Assembly: GCA_902806345.1 (NCBI GenBank)
Contig: CADCWF010000006.1
Coordinates: 1 to 46,945, forward strand
Source: an uncultured Thermomicrobiales bacterium
GTDB taxonomy: Bacteria > Chloroflexota > Chloroflexia > Thermomicrobiales > UBA6265
Direction: 5' to 3'
Length of the DNA stretch: 46,945 nt
The notes beneath the pieces are model-generated. The model was not told the DNA's origin and did not search any database. It saw only the letters and a program-made list of their open reading frames with translations. The translations under genes and the position numbers were made by a program. Positions 32,748 to 42,037 of the stretch are shown piece after piece (the first letter of the stretch is position 1; the number at the start of each line of letters is the position of its first letter).

Positions 32748-34414
32748 CACCGCCCGAACTCCCCAAACGGGTTGTCCTGCCCGCCGCGGGTACGGACCGT
32801 CGGCAGATCGTCGGCCACGACGGTGCCGTCCGTCAGCCACGGCATCTGGGCGACGATGCTCGCGTGGAACGGCAGGACGTACCCGACGAAGAGGGTGACG
32901 TTCAGCGCGACCAGCGCCGCCACCACGATCCCCCGCCCGATCGGCCGCCAGACCGCCGGGATGAGCGTTCGCAGCCCGAGCATCGAGAGGATCGCGGCGG
33001 CGATCACGACCGGGAAGTAGTAGCGGGCCTGGGTCAGTGCGAAGCGGGTGCCGAATTGGACCACCGCCAGGTAGCCGACGACGCACGCGGCGAAGAGCAC
33101 GACCAGCGCCTTGACCTGCCAGGCGCTGGGCCGCAGCGTCGAGTCGTCCCAGGCCGGTGGGGCACCGCGACGGGCAAGGACGGCATAGGCGACGAGGCCG
33201 ACGACGCCGAGGATCGAGACGACGGCGATCGCCCAAAGCAACCGGTCGTCGAGGTGGATCTGCCGCCAGCCGTACTCGCCCCAGGTCTCCTTGAAGCGCA
33301 GCAACACGAAGTCGCGGTCGACCAGCAGTTGGAAGAAGCCACCGAGCGGACGGTTCCACCACTGGAGCGCGGCGATCTGTTCGAAGCCGTCGATATTGCC
33401 GTAGGTCCGGTAAAGAAACCAGTACCACGGCGCCGCCAACGCGGCCGTCGGCAGCCCGATCCAAACCCCCCGCCGGGCAACGCCGAGCGGGTCGCGCCAG
33501 CCTACGCCCAGGAGCACCGCCAAGCCAACGACGGGGATTGCCATCAGCGAGGTGCCCTTCGCCAGCAGCGAGAGGCCGACCGCCACCCCGAGCGCGAGCG
33601 AGAGCCGCCGCGAGAAGCCGTCTCTTAGACCGAGGACGCAGAGGTAGAGCACGAGCGAAAGGAGGGCGATGCCGAGGATGTCGTTGTTGACCATCGCCGA
33701 TTCGTAGGAGATCTGGGGCTGGAAGGCGACGAAGGCGGGCACCGTGATGGCGAGGAAGGAATCGTCCGGGAAGAGGGTCCGCGCCAAGCGGTAGGCCAGG
33801 AACACGGTCGCGACGCCGAACGGGATCGTCGCCAGCCGCAGGAGGGCCTGCTGGGTCTCGAGCGAGAAGCCACGCCCGAGGAGATAGACCGGCGACATCA
33901 GCGCGTAGTAGAGCGGCGGGTGGTTGGCGGCGTACTGGAAGCCGGATGGGTAGAACGATTGGCGCACCGTAACGACCCGCGGCGGGTCCGAGCCCCATCG
34001 CGGGTGGTCCGGCTCGCAGTACCAGTCCAGCGTGAATCGGCACCAGGGGTACAGGTCGGTATCGAAGAAATCGCCCGCCGGTTCCTGGCCCAGTTGGCGC
34101 GAGGTGCGCCACGCCTCCAACTCGGGCAGCACCGGGACACGGGCCTCGGTCGCCAACGTCCGCACGTAGGAGAAATGGGCGACCTCGTCGTGGCCGCTGA
34201 AGGCAGGGAAGGCGGCAACCGCGAAGAGCTGCTTGGCAACAAACGCAACCAGGAGGACGACGAACATCCGCTGGGCGAGCGATCGGACGCGCTGCCGGGC
34301 GACGGGCTTGGCTGGGGCCGCCGCGTCGCGCTCGTCGAGTTGGGCGCCGCCCGGAGCGAGCGGCACGGCGGCCCCCGTGCCGGGGGCCGCCACCGATTCG
34401 GCCAACTCGGCCAC
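32747..34414 (-). CDS. GT-C-type membrane glycosyltransferase (PMT/ArnT or DUF2142-like)
   Basis: A 555-residue multi-spanning protein with about eleven membrane helices. After the first (~50-69) comes GHDEVAHFSYV, with D76-E77 on the outer side. This fits the GT-C fold, where such acidic residues bind the lipid-phosphate donor and metal. NHPPLYYALMSP and ARYYFPVVI stretches are also typical. It probably transfers a polyprenyl-phosphate-linked sugar to lipid or protein outside the membrane. The GTG at 34414 has GGGAG eight bases upstream. It lies 15 bp after the flavoprotein gene and is coupled to a small membrane protein. Confidence 0.83.
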   Translation of the reverse strand: MAELAESVAAPGTGAAVPLAPGGAQLDERDAAAPAKPVARQRVRSLAQRMFVVLLVAFVAKQLFAVAAFPAFSGHDEVAHFSYVRTLATEARVPVLPELEAWRTSRQLGQEPAGDFFDTDLYPWCRFTLDWYCEPDHPRWGSDPPRVVTVRQSFYPSGFQYAANHPPLYYALMSPVYLLGRGFSLETQQALLRLATIPFGVATVFLAYRLARTLFPDDSFLAITVPAFVAFQPQISYESAMVNNDILGIALLSLVLYLCVLGLRDGFSRRLSLALGVAVGLSLLAKGTSLMAIPVVGLAVLLGVGWRDPLGVARRGVWIGLPTAALAAPWYWFLYRTYGNIDGFEQIAALQWWNRPLGGFFQLLVDRDFVLLRFKETWGEYGWRQIHLDDRLLWAIAVVSILGVVGLVAYAVLARRGAPPAWDDSTLRPSAWQVKALVVLFAACVVGYLAVVQFGTRFALTQARYYFPVVIAAAILSMLGLRTLIPAVWRPIGRGIVVAALVALNVTLFVGYVLPFHASIVAQMPWLTDGTVVADDLPTVRTRGGQDNPFGEFGR

Positions 34415-34429
34415 CCCAAGGGCTCCCGG

Positions 34430-35959
34430 CTAGCGGGCGGCGGTCACGGCCGGCTCCGCCGCGACGCGCTTGATCTCGTGGTATTCCTTGTCGGCGTTGA
34501 CCTGGTCGAGGTCGTGCCGCTCGCCGAGCAAGTTCTTCGCCGCCAGCAGCCCGGTCTCGATCGAGTGGTCGGTGTTGTTGTAGCGGAAGGTGCCGTAGCG
34601 CCCGATGATCTGGAGGTTCTCCAGGGTGTCGACGAACGCCTTGATCGCCTCGAGCGGCTTCTCGTAGCCGATCACGTAGGAGGGGTAGGCGCGAGGGGCG
34701 CGGATGGCGAAGCCGCCGATCACCTCGTCCCGCGTGATGAAGCCCATATCGTCGATCAGGTGGCGGGTCGTCTGCTCGACCAACTCCTCGTCGCTCATCG
34801 ACCAGATGTGGTCGCCGAAGGAGCAGAAGTACTCGACCACCAGCGAGGTGTACTCGTCCCCCGGCACCATCTCGGGGCTCCAGTTCTTCGGCTCGTGGAA
34901 GCGCCCGAACAGGATGTTGCGGTCGTGGACGTAGAGCCAGGTGTCGGTCGTCACCTGGCGCTTCTTCAGCATCAGGTTGACAGTGATGATGTTGCGGAAG
35001 GTCAGCTTGTCAGCGGCGGCCAGCACCTCGGCCGGCGCCGCCGGCTCGACGATCTTGGCGAGCATCGTCAGCGGGATCGAGGAGATGAAGTTGTCGCCCT
35101 CGACCACGTCGACGGTGCCGTCGGCGCGGCGGACCTGGAGCCCGGTCACCCGGTTGCCCTCGCGCAGCACCTTCTCGACCCCGGTGCCGAGCTGGATCTC
35201 GTTGCCCTTGGCCCCGATCGCGTCGGCCATCCGCTCCGAGAAGCGGCCGAAGCCGCCGGCGGGGTACATGAACTCGTCGATCAGGCTGACGACCTTGCCC
35301 TTCGAGGGGACGATCGCGTCCTTGACCGCGGTGACCAGGCTCATTCCCTTCGACCGCTGCGAGACCCAGTCCCCGCTCATCTGGTCGCAGGGGAGCCCCC
35401 AGACCTTCTCCGAGTAGCGCTGGAAGAACATCTTGTAGAGCGTCGGCCCGAACTGGTCGATGTAGGCGTCCTCCATCGACACGACCGGCTTCGGCGACAC
35501 CTTCCGGCTCGCCCGGGTGCGGGCGTAGTCGGCCATCGCCAAGGCCGACGTCCCCGTCCCCATCGCCTTCAACGCGTTGGAGATCTTGAGCGGGTAGTCG
35601 ACGTACTTGCCGTCGAAGTAGATCCGGCTGGTCCGGTTGACCCAGAGCAGCTCCTCGCCGATCACCTCGCGGAACAGGTCGTTCAGCTCGTCGTTCTTGG
35701 TGAACCAGCGGTGGCCGCCGATATCGAACTTGAACTCGCCGTGCTCGGTCTGGCGCCGGATCGTCCGAGCCAGGCCGCCGACGAAGGGGGCCTTCTCCAG
35801 GACGACGGCCGGGTAGCCTGCCTTGCTGAGGACGTACGCCGAGCAGAGGCCGCCCGGCCCCGCCCCCATGATCACCGTCTTGCCCTGGGCGCCTATCGCC
35901 CCGTCCGTCGCGCGTCCGTTGCTTGTGGCCGGGTGGCCGTTGCGGGAAACGTCGGTCAC
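34430..35959 (-). CDS. FAD-dependent UDP-galactopyranose-mutase-like protein (amine-oxidase fold)
   Basis: A 509-residue flavoprotein. A GxGxxG FAD motif (VIMGAGPGGLCSAYVLSKAG), a GGLART substrate-side loop, FDIGGHRWFTKNDELNDLF, and an EKVWGLPCDQMSGDWVSQR segment place it among UDP-galactopyranose-mutase-like proteins. Bacterial mutases are usually ~390 residues, so this is a longer branch. A polar ~25-residue N-terminus precedes the FAD domain. True mutases convert UDP-galactopyranose to galactofuranose for cell-surface glycans. The GTG at 35959 follows AGAGAGGGACC. It lies with a glycosyltransferase and GtrA, which supports a glycan role. Confidence 0.85.
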   Translation of the reverse strand: MTDVSRNGHPATSNGRATDGAIGAQGKTVIMGAGPGGLCSAYVLSKAGYPAVVLEKAPFVGGLARTIRRQTEHGEFKFDIGGHRWFTKNDELNDLFREVIGEELLWVNRTSRIYFDGKYVDYPLKISNALKAMGTGTSALAMADYARTRASRKVSPKPVVSMEDAYIDQFGPTLYKMFFQRYSEKVWGLPCDQMSGDWVSQRSKGMSLVTAVKDAIVPSKGKVVSLIDEFMYPAGGFGRFSERMADAIGAKGNEIQLGTGVEKVLREGNRVTGLQVRRADGTVDVVEGDNFISSIPLTMLAKIVEPAAPAEVLAAADKLTFRNIITVNLMLKKRQVTTDTWLYVHDRNILFGRFHEPKNWSPEMVPGDEYTSLVVEYFCSFGDHIWSMSDEELVEQTTRHLIDDMGFITRDEVIGGFAIRAPRAYPSYVIGYEKPLEAIKAFVDTLENLQIIGRYGTFRYNNTDHSIETGLLAAKNLLGERHDLDQVNADKEYHEIKRVAAEPAVTAAR

Positions 35960-36191
35960 CGTCGGTCCCTCTCTGGTAGGCCCGGGCGGGTCGGCCCGGT
36001 TCGTTCGGCGGGTCGAGGGAGGTCGCTTTCGATGCTCCGGGCTACACCCGAGCGCGACGGCACGCCACCAGGAGACGGCGCACCTTGTCCCTCCGACTAT
36101 ATAACAATCGCGGTGCCATGCCCGTACCCGAACGTCCCAGCCTCTCGGCCGGTGACGATGAAATTCTTGCGAACGCAAGCGCTGGCGGCGG

Positions 36192-36629
36192 TTAGCCCTC
36201 GCGCCAGGTGATCGCGTGGTTGAGGGCGAAGTTCCACACGGCGGCGACGCCCGCCCCGAACAGGTTGGCCACGGTGTAGTGCATACCGTGGCCGTGGAGC
36301 CAGACGAGCAGCCCCCAGTTGATGAGCAGGCCGCCCGAGTTGATGGCACCGTAGAGCATCGCCCGCTGGGCGATCTGGCCGGTCCCGCGGTCGTGCCACG
36401 TCCAAGTTTCGTTGAGGGCGAACGTCGCGATCATCGAGACGAAGATGGCGATCGGCGACGCCACCGCGACCGGGACGCCAAAGGTGCCGGCCTGGACCAT
36501 CAGGAGGCCCTGGTTCACGGCCAGGCCGACGACACCGACGACGAGGAACTTCTGGAACCGTTGGGCGATGGTCCAGACCCGCGAGATTCCTCCCGTGGTG
36601 GCCCGCGCCTGTAGGTTCGCCTGCTGCAT
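36192..36629 (-). CDS. GtrA-family membrane protein
   Basis: A 145-residue GtrA-like protein with four membrane helices (FLVVGVVGLAVNQGLLMV, PIAIFVSMIATFAL, GLLINWGLLVWL, VANLFGAGVAAVWNFALN). The family marks are FALNETWTW and WNFALNHAITW. GtrA proteins help flip or move lipid-linked sugars for glycan modification. The ATG at 36629 follows GGGTGG and GGGGGGG. It lies 232 bp upstream of the flavoprotein gene on the same strand and fits with the downstream GT-C enzyme. Confidence 0.92.
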   Translation of the reverse strand: MQQANLQARATTGGISRVWTIAQRFQKFLVVGVVGLAVNQGLLMVQAGTFGVPVAVASPIAIFVSMIATFALNETWTWHDRGTGQIAQRAMLYGAINSGGLLINWGLLVWLHGHGMHYTVANLFGAGVAAVWNFALNHAITWREG

Positions 36630-36845
36630 CGTCCCCCCCCATCCACCCCAGGTTGCGATCGAACATCGCCCAACCCGAGGCAACGGGCGGGGCAATCGAG
36701 CGTACCACGCGCCGTTCGCGGGTCCGGTTACGCCTACGCAAAACCTGGGCCGCGCCGGGGCACCGTTCATGCAGGCGGGCCAGCACGACTCGCCGATGCT
36801 TGGGCCGCCCGTTGGTGGTGAGTCCCATTATAAGAGGAGGATCCG

Positions 36846-37106
36846 ATGGACGACCGCGAGCAGCGAGGGTTCGTGCCGGTGCCGGAGGCGGGTGAAGGCA
36901 TCCCCGACTTCTCCGGTGAGGTCGAGTCCGGCGAGATGACCAGCGACCAGGCAGCTGAGGCGATGCAGCAGGCGGCTCGCCGCCAGGTGGCCGAGCACGG
37001 TCCGTCGCTCGATACCGACGCCGAGGGCACGGTCACGACCGGGGGGTTCGGCTCCGGCCAGGGGATGCAGCCGCAGCGGACCGGCCAGGGGCCGAACAAG
37101 CGGTAG
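36846..37106 (+). CDS. small acidic Gly/Gln-rich protein (unknown function)
   Basis: An 86-residue hydrophilic protein: MDDREQRGFVPVPEAGEG, then a helix (GEMTSDQAAEAMQQAARRQVAEHG) and a Gly/Gln tail ending in GPNKR. No Cys and no membrane segment. The ribosome binding site (AAGAGGAGG) is strong. It is divergent from GtrA and convergent with the S41 peptidase, so monocistronic. It may be largely disordered apart from the single helix; I recognise no family. Confidence 0.65.
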   Translation: MDDREQRGFVPVPEAGEGIPDFSGEVESGEMTSDQAAEAMQQAARRQVAEHGPSLDTDAEGTVTTGGFGSGQGMQPQRTGQGPNKR

Positions 37107-37194
37107 CGGCGCGTGCGTCGTTGCAACGCGCGCGATCTTGACCCGCGTTGAGGACGTTGGAGGGGCTGGCCCTGTACGACTCTGGGACCCGCCC

Positions 37195-38574
37195 CTACGA
37201 TTGACGGGAGAGCGGCGAGCGGTACCAAGCGGGTCGCCACCTACCGGTGGCCGTTTTGCCCGCCTCAAGCACCTCGCCGCCGACCAACGCCTCGACCGCG
37301 GCCTCCAACTGGGGATCGTCGACGCCCGCCCAGTCGGCGGCCGACAGCTCGGCGTCGTCGGCCGGGCGGCTCGGGGTGGCGTCGAGTGGCATCTCCACCT
37401 CGCGGTCCGGCTCGACGCCCTCCTTCCAGAGCCGCTCGCCCTCGGCCGAAAGCCAGAGCGCGGTCCCGAGGAGCACGGTCGAGCCGTCCGGCTGGGTGAA
37501 TGGCGTCAGGACGGTGCCGGTGCCGAAGGTCGTCTCGCCAAGGAGCGTCGCCCGACCGTTGTCGCGCAGCGAACCGCCGACGATCTCCGCCGCCGAGGCG
37601 GAGCCGCCGTTGACCAGCACGACGAGGGGATCGTCGAGCCAGACGCCGTTTTGACCGATCGTCTCGACCGGCAGTGGCTCCGCGTCGCGTCCCTGCTGCT
37701 GGAAGATGGTGGCGCCCTCCGCCATAAACTGGCTGGCAACCCCGATCGCCTCCGAGACGAGTCCGCCCGGGTTGTCGCGGAGGTCGAGCACCACGCCGCC
37801 GGCCCCGGCCTGGCGGGCGGCCGCGAGCGCCGCCTTCAACTGCTCCGTGGCGCCGACCGAGAAGTCGGCGATCCGGACCTGGGCGATCCCGCCCGGCACC
37901 ATCCGCCAGGAGACGGGCACCAGTTCGATCCTGCGGCGGGTCAACGTCACCTCGCGGGGGGCGCTCGCGCCCCTGCCAAGGAGGGAGACGGTGACGTCGG
38001 TCCCCTCGTCCCCCAGCAACAGGTCCGCCACGTCCTCGGGGTCGAGCCGGTCCGTCTCGGCGCCGTCGATGGTCAGGATGGTGTCGCCGGAGCGGACTCC
38101 GGCCTCCGCGGCCGGCGAGCCGTCGATCGGGGCGACGACGACCGGTTGTTCCTTCCGGAAGTCGATCTCGACGCCGATCCCGGTGTACTCCCCGCTCGTC
38201 GCCTCCTCGAACTTTTTGGCGTCCTCGGGGTCGAGGAAGCGGCTGTGGCCGTCGTCGCCGAGGGCGTCGATCATCCCCTCGGCGGCGCCGTAGATGAGCG
38301 CCGCGTTGTCGACCTCATCCGGCAACGCCCACTCGTCCTGGACCAGCTCCCAGGCCTGCTCCAGCGTTGCGAACTCCGGCGCCGCCGTGAGCGAGGAGTC
38401 GGCATCGGCGGTACCGCCGAACCGTTGGCCGACGCCGACACCGGCCCCGAAGACGGCGGCGACGGCCAAGGCGGTGCGGACGCAGCGTCCGCCGGCGGCC
38501 CGTCGCGGGGAACCGGACCTGGAGGCACGGCGGCCGGCTGGTCGCGGTGGTTGATCGGAGGGCGATCCGTTCAA
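37195..38574 (-). CDS. S41-family (C-terminal processing) peptidase lacking the usual catalytic Lys
   Basis: A 459-residue exported S41 peptidase. It has a basic N-terminus with a membrane anchor (~34-50), an N-terminal helical region, a PDZ domain (~130-205, TGIGVEIDF to GDTILTIDG), and the catalytic core: DLRDNPGG (264-271), GGSASAAEIVGGSL around nucleophile S325/S327, and GETTFGTG (346-353). The usual GETTFGKG Lys of the Ser-Lys dyad is Thr352 here. Other residues look sound, so the protein may use another general base or be a pseudo-protease. The TTG start at 38574 has GGAG eight bases upstream. The stop lies inside a CGTAGGGGC repeat end. Confidence 0.85.
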   Translation of the reverse strand: MNGSPSDQPPRPAGRRASRSGSPRRAAGGRCVRTALAVAAVFGAGVGVGQRFGGTADADSSLTAAPEFATLEQAWELVQDEWALPDEVDNAALIYGAAEGMIDALGDDGHSRFLDPEDAKKFEEATSGEYTGIGVEIDFRKEQPVVVAPIDGSPAAEAGVRSGDTILTIDGAETDRLDPEDVADLLLGDEGTDVTVSLLGRGASAPREVTLTRRRIELVPVSWRMVPGGIAQVRIADFSVGATEQLKAALAAARQAGAGGVVLDLRDNPGGLVSEAIGVASQFMAEGATIFQQQGRDAEPLPVETIGQNGVWLDDPLVVLVNGGSASAAEIVGGSLRDNGRATLLGETTFGTGTVLTPFTQPDGSTVLLGTALWLSAEGERLWKEGVEPDREVEMPLDATPSRPADDAELSAADWAGVDDPQLEAAVEALVGGEVLEAGKTATGRWRPAWYRSPLSRQS

Positions 38575-39013
38575 GGGGTGGCTCCGTGGCGATGACGAGG
38601 GCTCGATCGTCGACGGTGAGAGAGTGTTCTTCCAGACCGAACACCCATTGGAACGGCGGACCTCGGCCTTCGTCGGTTAAGGCTACGCAGGATTCGGACG
38701 GCGTTTGCCCAAACGGCGCGGATACCGGCGTCAAGCGGCGGCCTGGATCGTCGGCCATGGGCTCGAGCGACAACGCCCCTTGGAAGCTCGATTGGCGGAG
38801 GCGCGACCGGGTCTTAGCCTCGGAGGGGCTTCGACTTTTCAGCCTTGAGCAGGCGCAGTGTCCGCTCCAGTCGGCATAACTTCCGTCAGGGCTTTGGGCC
38901 CGGCCATCGCAGCCGCGACCGACCCGTCGCCGCACCACTAAGACTACGTCCCCCGAGCCACGGCGGACCTCCCAAGCGGGCAACCGAGGGAGTGATGCCC
39001 GATCCGGCCGATG
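38575..39013. other. 439-bp intergenic region
   Basis: It lies between the amidase stop and the S41 start, both minus strand. No gene, strong hairpin or clear promoter was recognised; the S41 promoter must lie here. Confidence 0.45.
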
Positions 39014-40450
39014 CTACCCGCTTTCGTGCCGCCGGCCCCCTTGAGACGAGCCGCCTCCCCGCTCGGCGCCATCCCGATCCGCGAGCGCTCGCTCGAACGC
39101 GGCGGCGGCGGCGAGCACCGTCCCGTCGGAACCGGCGCGGCCCATCAACTCCAGGCCCGTCGGCAGCCCGAGCCGCCCGGCGCCGTTGGGCACCGTGGCC
39201 GCCGGCAGGCCGCAGAGGTTGCCGGCGGCGCCGAGGGAGCGCGTCTCCGAGCCCTCGGCGAACGAGTCAAACTGCTCGGCGAGCGGCGGTGCCACTTTCG
39301 GCTGGGTGGGCGCGACGACCGCGTCGAACGGGACGAGGGTCGCGTCGAGGGCGCGGCCGGCGACGCGGCGCACCCGCAGGGCGCGGAGGTAGTCGACCGC
39401 CGGCAGGGTCAGTCCGTCGAGCAACCCGTACCGGTCCTCCGGCGCGGTGAGGCGCCGCGCCGCGCCCGAGGCGATGAACTCCTCGAAGGCCGCCGCCGCC
39501 TCGGCCTGGATCACGACGGCGGCCGCTTCGTCGTAGGGCAGATCGGGCAGGTCGATCTCCTCGATGTCCCCGAAGGCGGACAGGAGGTCGACGGAGGCCC
39601 GGAAGTTGGTGGCCACCTCCAGCTCGACCCCCTCCGTGGCACCGCGGAGGACGGCGAACCGGAACCCCGACCGCCGCTCGTCGGGTTGGATCGGGCGGGC
39701 GAGGAGGGTCGTCGGGTCCTCCGGGTCGGCCCCGGCGATGGCGACGAGGACGCTGCGGCAGTCGTCGGCGGTGCGCGCCAGCGGCCCGATCTTGTCCATC
39801 GTCCAGGAGAGCGCCATCGCGCCGCGGCGGCTGACGAGGCCGTAGGTCGGGCGGAACCCGACGACGCCGTTGAGGCAGGCCGGATTTGTGATTGAGCCCC
39901 AGGTCTCGGAGCCGAGGGCGAACGGGACGAGCCCGGCGGCGACCGCCGACCCGGAGCCGCTGGAAGAGCCGCCCGCCCACCGCTCCGGGTCGCGGGCGTT
40001 CCTGCCGGGGCCGGTCCAGGCGGCGTCCGGATGGTTGTAGCCGAAGCCTCCGGCGAGCTCAACGGTGGCAAGTTTGGCGACCAGGACGGCGCCGGCCGCC
40101 GCCAGCGCCTCGACGACCGCGGCGTCGGCATCGAGCACCCGGTCCTTGAACGGAGCCGCCCCCCAGGTGGTTGGGGCACCCCGCGCGGCGAAGAGGTCCT
40201 TGGCGCCGTAGGGGATGCCGTGGAGCGGTCCCCGGTCGATCCCGGCTCGGAGCTCGGCCTCCGCCCGCCCGGCCTCGGCGGCGGCCCGCTCCGGCAGCAG
40301 CGCGGCGACCGCGTTGAGCGCCCGACCGGCCGTCGCGAGCCCCGCGAGGGCGGCCTCCGCGAGCGCTGGCGGCGAGGTCTCCCCCGCCCGCAGCAGACGG
40401 CCGATCTCGGCGAGTGGCAGCGTCAGCGCCTCGGCGGCCGCCCGGCTCAT
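39014..40450 (-). CDS. amidase-signature family enzyme
   Basis: A 478-residue amidase-signature enzyme. The catalytic Lys is K84 (PYGAKDLF), the cis-Ser is in [10 protein letters not shown] (S163 region) and the nucleophile is S187 in [11 protein letters not shown], a variant of the usual GTDTGGSIRx[21 protein letters not shown] and PLARTADDC follow as in the family. It hydrolyses an amide bond, substrate unknown. Its ATG overlaps the stop of the 81-residue gene upstream by 4 bases (ATGA), an arrangement like atzG-atzE or gatC-gatA, where the small protein is a structural partner. The product is thus more likely AtzE-like than a true GatA. Confidence 0.9.
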   Translation of the reverse strand: MSRAAAEALTLPLAEIGRLLRAGETSPPALAEAALAGLATAGRALNAVAALLPERAAAEAGRAEAELRAGIDRGPLHGIPYGAKDLFAARGAPTTWGAAPFKDRVLDADAAVVEALAAAGAVLVAKLATVELAGGFGYNHPDAAWTGPGRNARDPERWAGGSSSGSGSAVAAGLVPFALGSETWGSITNPACLNGVVGFRPTYGLVSRRGAMALSWTMDKIGPLARTADDCRSVLVAIAGADPEDPTTLLARPIQPDERRSGFRFAVLRGATEGVELEVATNFRASVDLLSAFGDIEEIDLPDLPYDEAAAVVIQAEAAAAFEEFIASGAARRLTAPEDRYGLLDGLTLPAVDYLRALRVRRVAGRALDATLVPFDAVVAPTQPKVAPPLAEQFDSFAEGSETRSLGAAGNLCGLPAATVPNGAGRLGLPTGLELMGRAGSDGTVLAAAAAFERALADRDGAERGGGSSQGGRRHESG

Positions 40451-40692
40451 CGGTCCTCCTCACCGCCGTCGGCGCGGAAGGGGACGAAGACGATCTCCGG
40501 CTCGTCGCCATTCGCCAGGGGCACTCGGCGGAGTGCCGCCGCCCGCGCCCTCGAGCCGGCGAGCTGCCGCCGAACCGCCGCTTCTTCGGCCGGCTCGAGG
40601 TTAAGCCCGGTGCACTCCAGGGCAAGGGTCAGCCGTGCCTCCACCGCCGCCCCGTCCTCCAGCTCCCCGCGTTCGCCGCTGCCGTCCCCCAC
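40447..40692 (-). CDS. AtzG/GatC-like small partner of the amidase (DUF4089-like)
   Basis: An 81-residue protein. The C-terminal half ([37 protein letters not shown]) resembles the AtzG-like/DUF4089 pattern of a helix, a xxPLxDxxEP motif and a final VFxP. AtzG forms an obligate complex with amidase AtzE. The GTG at 40692 has GGAGGACGAG upstream. The 4-base overlap with the amidase start (ATGA) gives 1:1 coupling. The N-terminus ([16 protein letters not shown]) is acidic and probably flexible. Family assignment is by pattern, moderately sure. Confidence 0.7.
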   Translation of the reverse strand: MGDGSGERGELEDGAAVEARLTLALECTGLNLEPAEEAAVRRQLAGSRARAAALRRVPLANGDEPEIVFVPFRADGGEEDR

Positions 40693-40907
40693 CTCGTCCT
40701 CCGCTCGGGCCGCGTCTCCAGCCCGGCGTCGCGCTCCGTCCCCAGCGCCGCCTCCCCTGGGCTCGCCGCCCCGCCGCGGGCCCTCGCGACCGGACGCTGT
40801 GGTAGACTACTCCGTCGCGGGTGCGTCACGCACCCGCCTTCGTGTTGCGCGGCATGCGGGCCATTTCGCCGGCCGATGCTCCAGCGATAAGCGGGACGAG
40901 AGAACCC
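40693..40907 (+). promoter_or_regulatory. promoter and leader of the ribosomal protein block
   Basis: TAGACT (40803-40808) is a likely -10 box, with no clear -35. Ahead of the L21 start, GCGGGTGCG (40817-40825), TCA, CGCACCCGC (40829-40837) forms a 9-bp perfect hairpin right at the presumed 5' end of the transcript, which suggests L21 leader control or mRNA protection. L21 leaders are known regulatory sites in other bacteria, but this hairpin does not match one I can name. Confidence 0.45.
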
Positions 40908-41519
40908 ATGAGCGAACGAGACGAGCAGGCGCTGAACGCGGGAACCGTGCCGGACACTTCCGCCGCGCCAGAGGCCGACGAGGTCCTGACGACCACCGCC
41001 GAGGCGAGCGCGCCACCCGTGGGCGAGGCCGTCGTTGTGACCGAACCCGAGACAACCAGCGAGGCGACCGCGTCGCAAGCGCCCGCCGGCGAAACCGTCA
41101 TCGAGTCCGTGGCGGTCGTGCCCGCAGGCTCCGCGCCCGCCGCCGCCGAGGCGCCGCGCCGGAGCAAGGCGCACCCGGTCAAGCCGTCCACCCTGCAGCC
41201 GCTGCCGCCCTACGCCATCATCGAGACCGGCGGCAAGCAGTACCGGGTCAGCGTCGGCGATGTCGTCTCCGTCGAGAAGCTCCCGGTCGAGGCTGGCTCA
41301 ACCATCACCTTCGACCGGGTGCTCCTGGTCAACGGCGACGGCGAGACCCGCGTCGGCACCCCGACCGTCGCCGGCGCCAGCGTGGCGGCCACGGTCGAGG
41401 AGACCTACCGGGGCGAGAAGCTGATCATCTTCAAGATGAAGGCGAAGAAGGGCTACCGCCGCAAGACCGGCCACCGCCAGTCGCTGACCCGCCTCGCGAT
41501 CACCGCCATCAACGCCTAA
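40908..41519 (+). CDS. rplU: 50S ribosomal protein L21 with long N-terminal extension
   Basis: A 203-residue L21. The last ~105 residues are the normal protein, from [20 protein letters not shown] to [21 protein letters not shown]. The first ~95 residues are an Ala/Glu/Thr/Val-rich, probably disordered extension ([17 protein letters not shown]). Ordinary L21 is ~103 residues and binds 23S rRNA. The ATG at 40908 lies after GAGAGAACCC; GTG at 40821 is inside the leader hairpin and is rejected. An internal start giving a normal L21 is not obvious, so the extension is likely made. It leads the L21-L27-L31 block. Confidence 0.92.
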   Translation: MSERDEQALNAGTVPDTSAAPEADEVLTTTAEASAPPVGEAVVVTEPETTSEATASQAPAGETVIESVAVVPAGSAPAAAEAPRRSKAHPVKPSTLQPLPPYAIIETGGKQYRVSVGDVVSVEKLPVEAGSTITFDRVLLVNGDGETRVGTPTVAGASVAATVEETYRGEKLIIFKMKAKKGYRRKTGHRQSLTRLAITAINA

Positions 41520-41551
41520 CCGGCGTCACCGCCGAGAAAGGATCATCGACC

Positions 41552-41956
41552 ATGGCCCACAAGAAAGGCGTCGGCAGTTCCCGCAACGGCCGCGACTCGG
41601 AGGCGAAGCGCCTCGGCATCAAGCGCGCCGACGGCCAGATCGTCCGCGCCGGGACGATCATCGTCCGCCAACGCGGTACCCAGTTCTGGGTCGGCAACAA
41701 CGTCGGCATCGGCAAGGACCACACGATCTACGCCAAGATCGACGGGGTCGTCTGCTTCGAGCCGATCAGCCGGGCGAAGCGGAAGATCAGCGTCTACCCG
41801 CCGGACGTCTACCCGATCGGCGGCGCCAAGGGGTTGCTGATGAACCCCCACGAATCGTCTGGCTGGACGATCGAGCGGTTGCTGACCGACCGCCTCGCCG
41901 CCGAGGCCCCCCAGGCCCAGGCGCAAGACCAACTCTCGGCCCCGGCCGCCGACTAG
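41552..41956 (+). CDS. rpmA: 50S ribosomal protein L27 with C-terminal extension
   Basis: A 134-residue L27. [20 protein letters not shown] and the [19 protein letters not shown] core are canonical; the N-terminus reaches the peptidyl-transferase centre. Normal L27 is ~85-95 residues; here a further ~40 residues run past [16 protein letters not shown] core to a [15 protein letters not shown] segment and an Ala/Gln-rich tail. ATG follows AAAGGATC, 32 bp after rplU. Confidence 0.95.
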   Translation: MAHKKGVGSSRNGRDSEAKRLGIKRADGQIVRAGTIIVRQRGTQFWVGNNVGIGKDHTIYAKIDGVVCFEPISRAKRKISVYPPDVYPIGGAKGLLMNPHESSGWTIERLLTDRLAAEAPQAQAQDQLSAPAAD

Positions 41957-42037
41957 ATCGGCGGCTCCGACTCACGACTCACGACTTAAACCCAGGCCGG
42001 CCGATGGAACGGCCGGCGCCCAAGGAGAACCCCACCG

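Noticed and set aside
38315..38983. N-terminal extension or separate gene upstream of the S41 peptidase
   Set aside because: The extended frame is not the peptidase frame and shows no motif, ribosome binding site or plausible fold.
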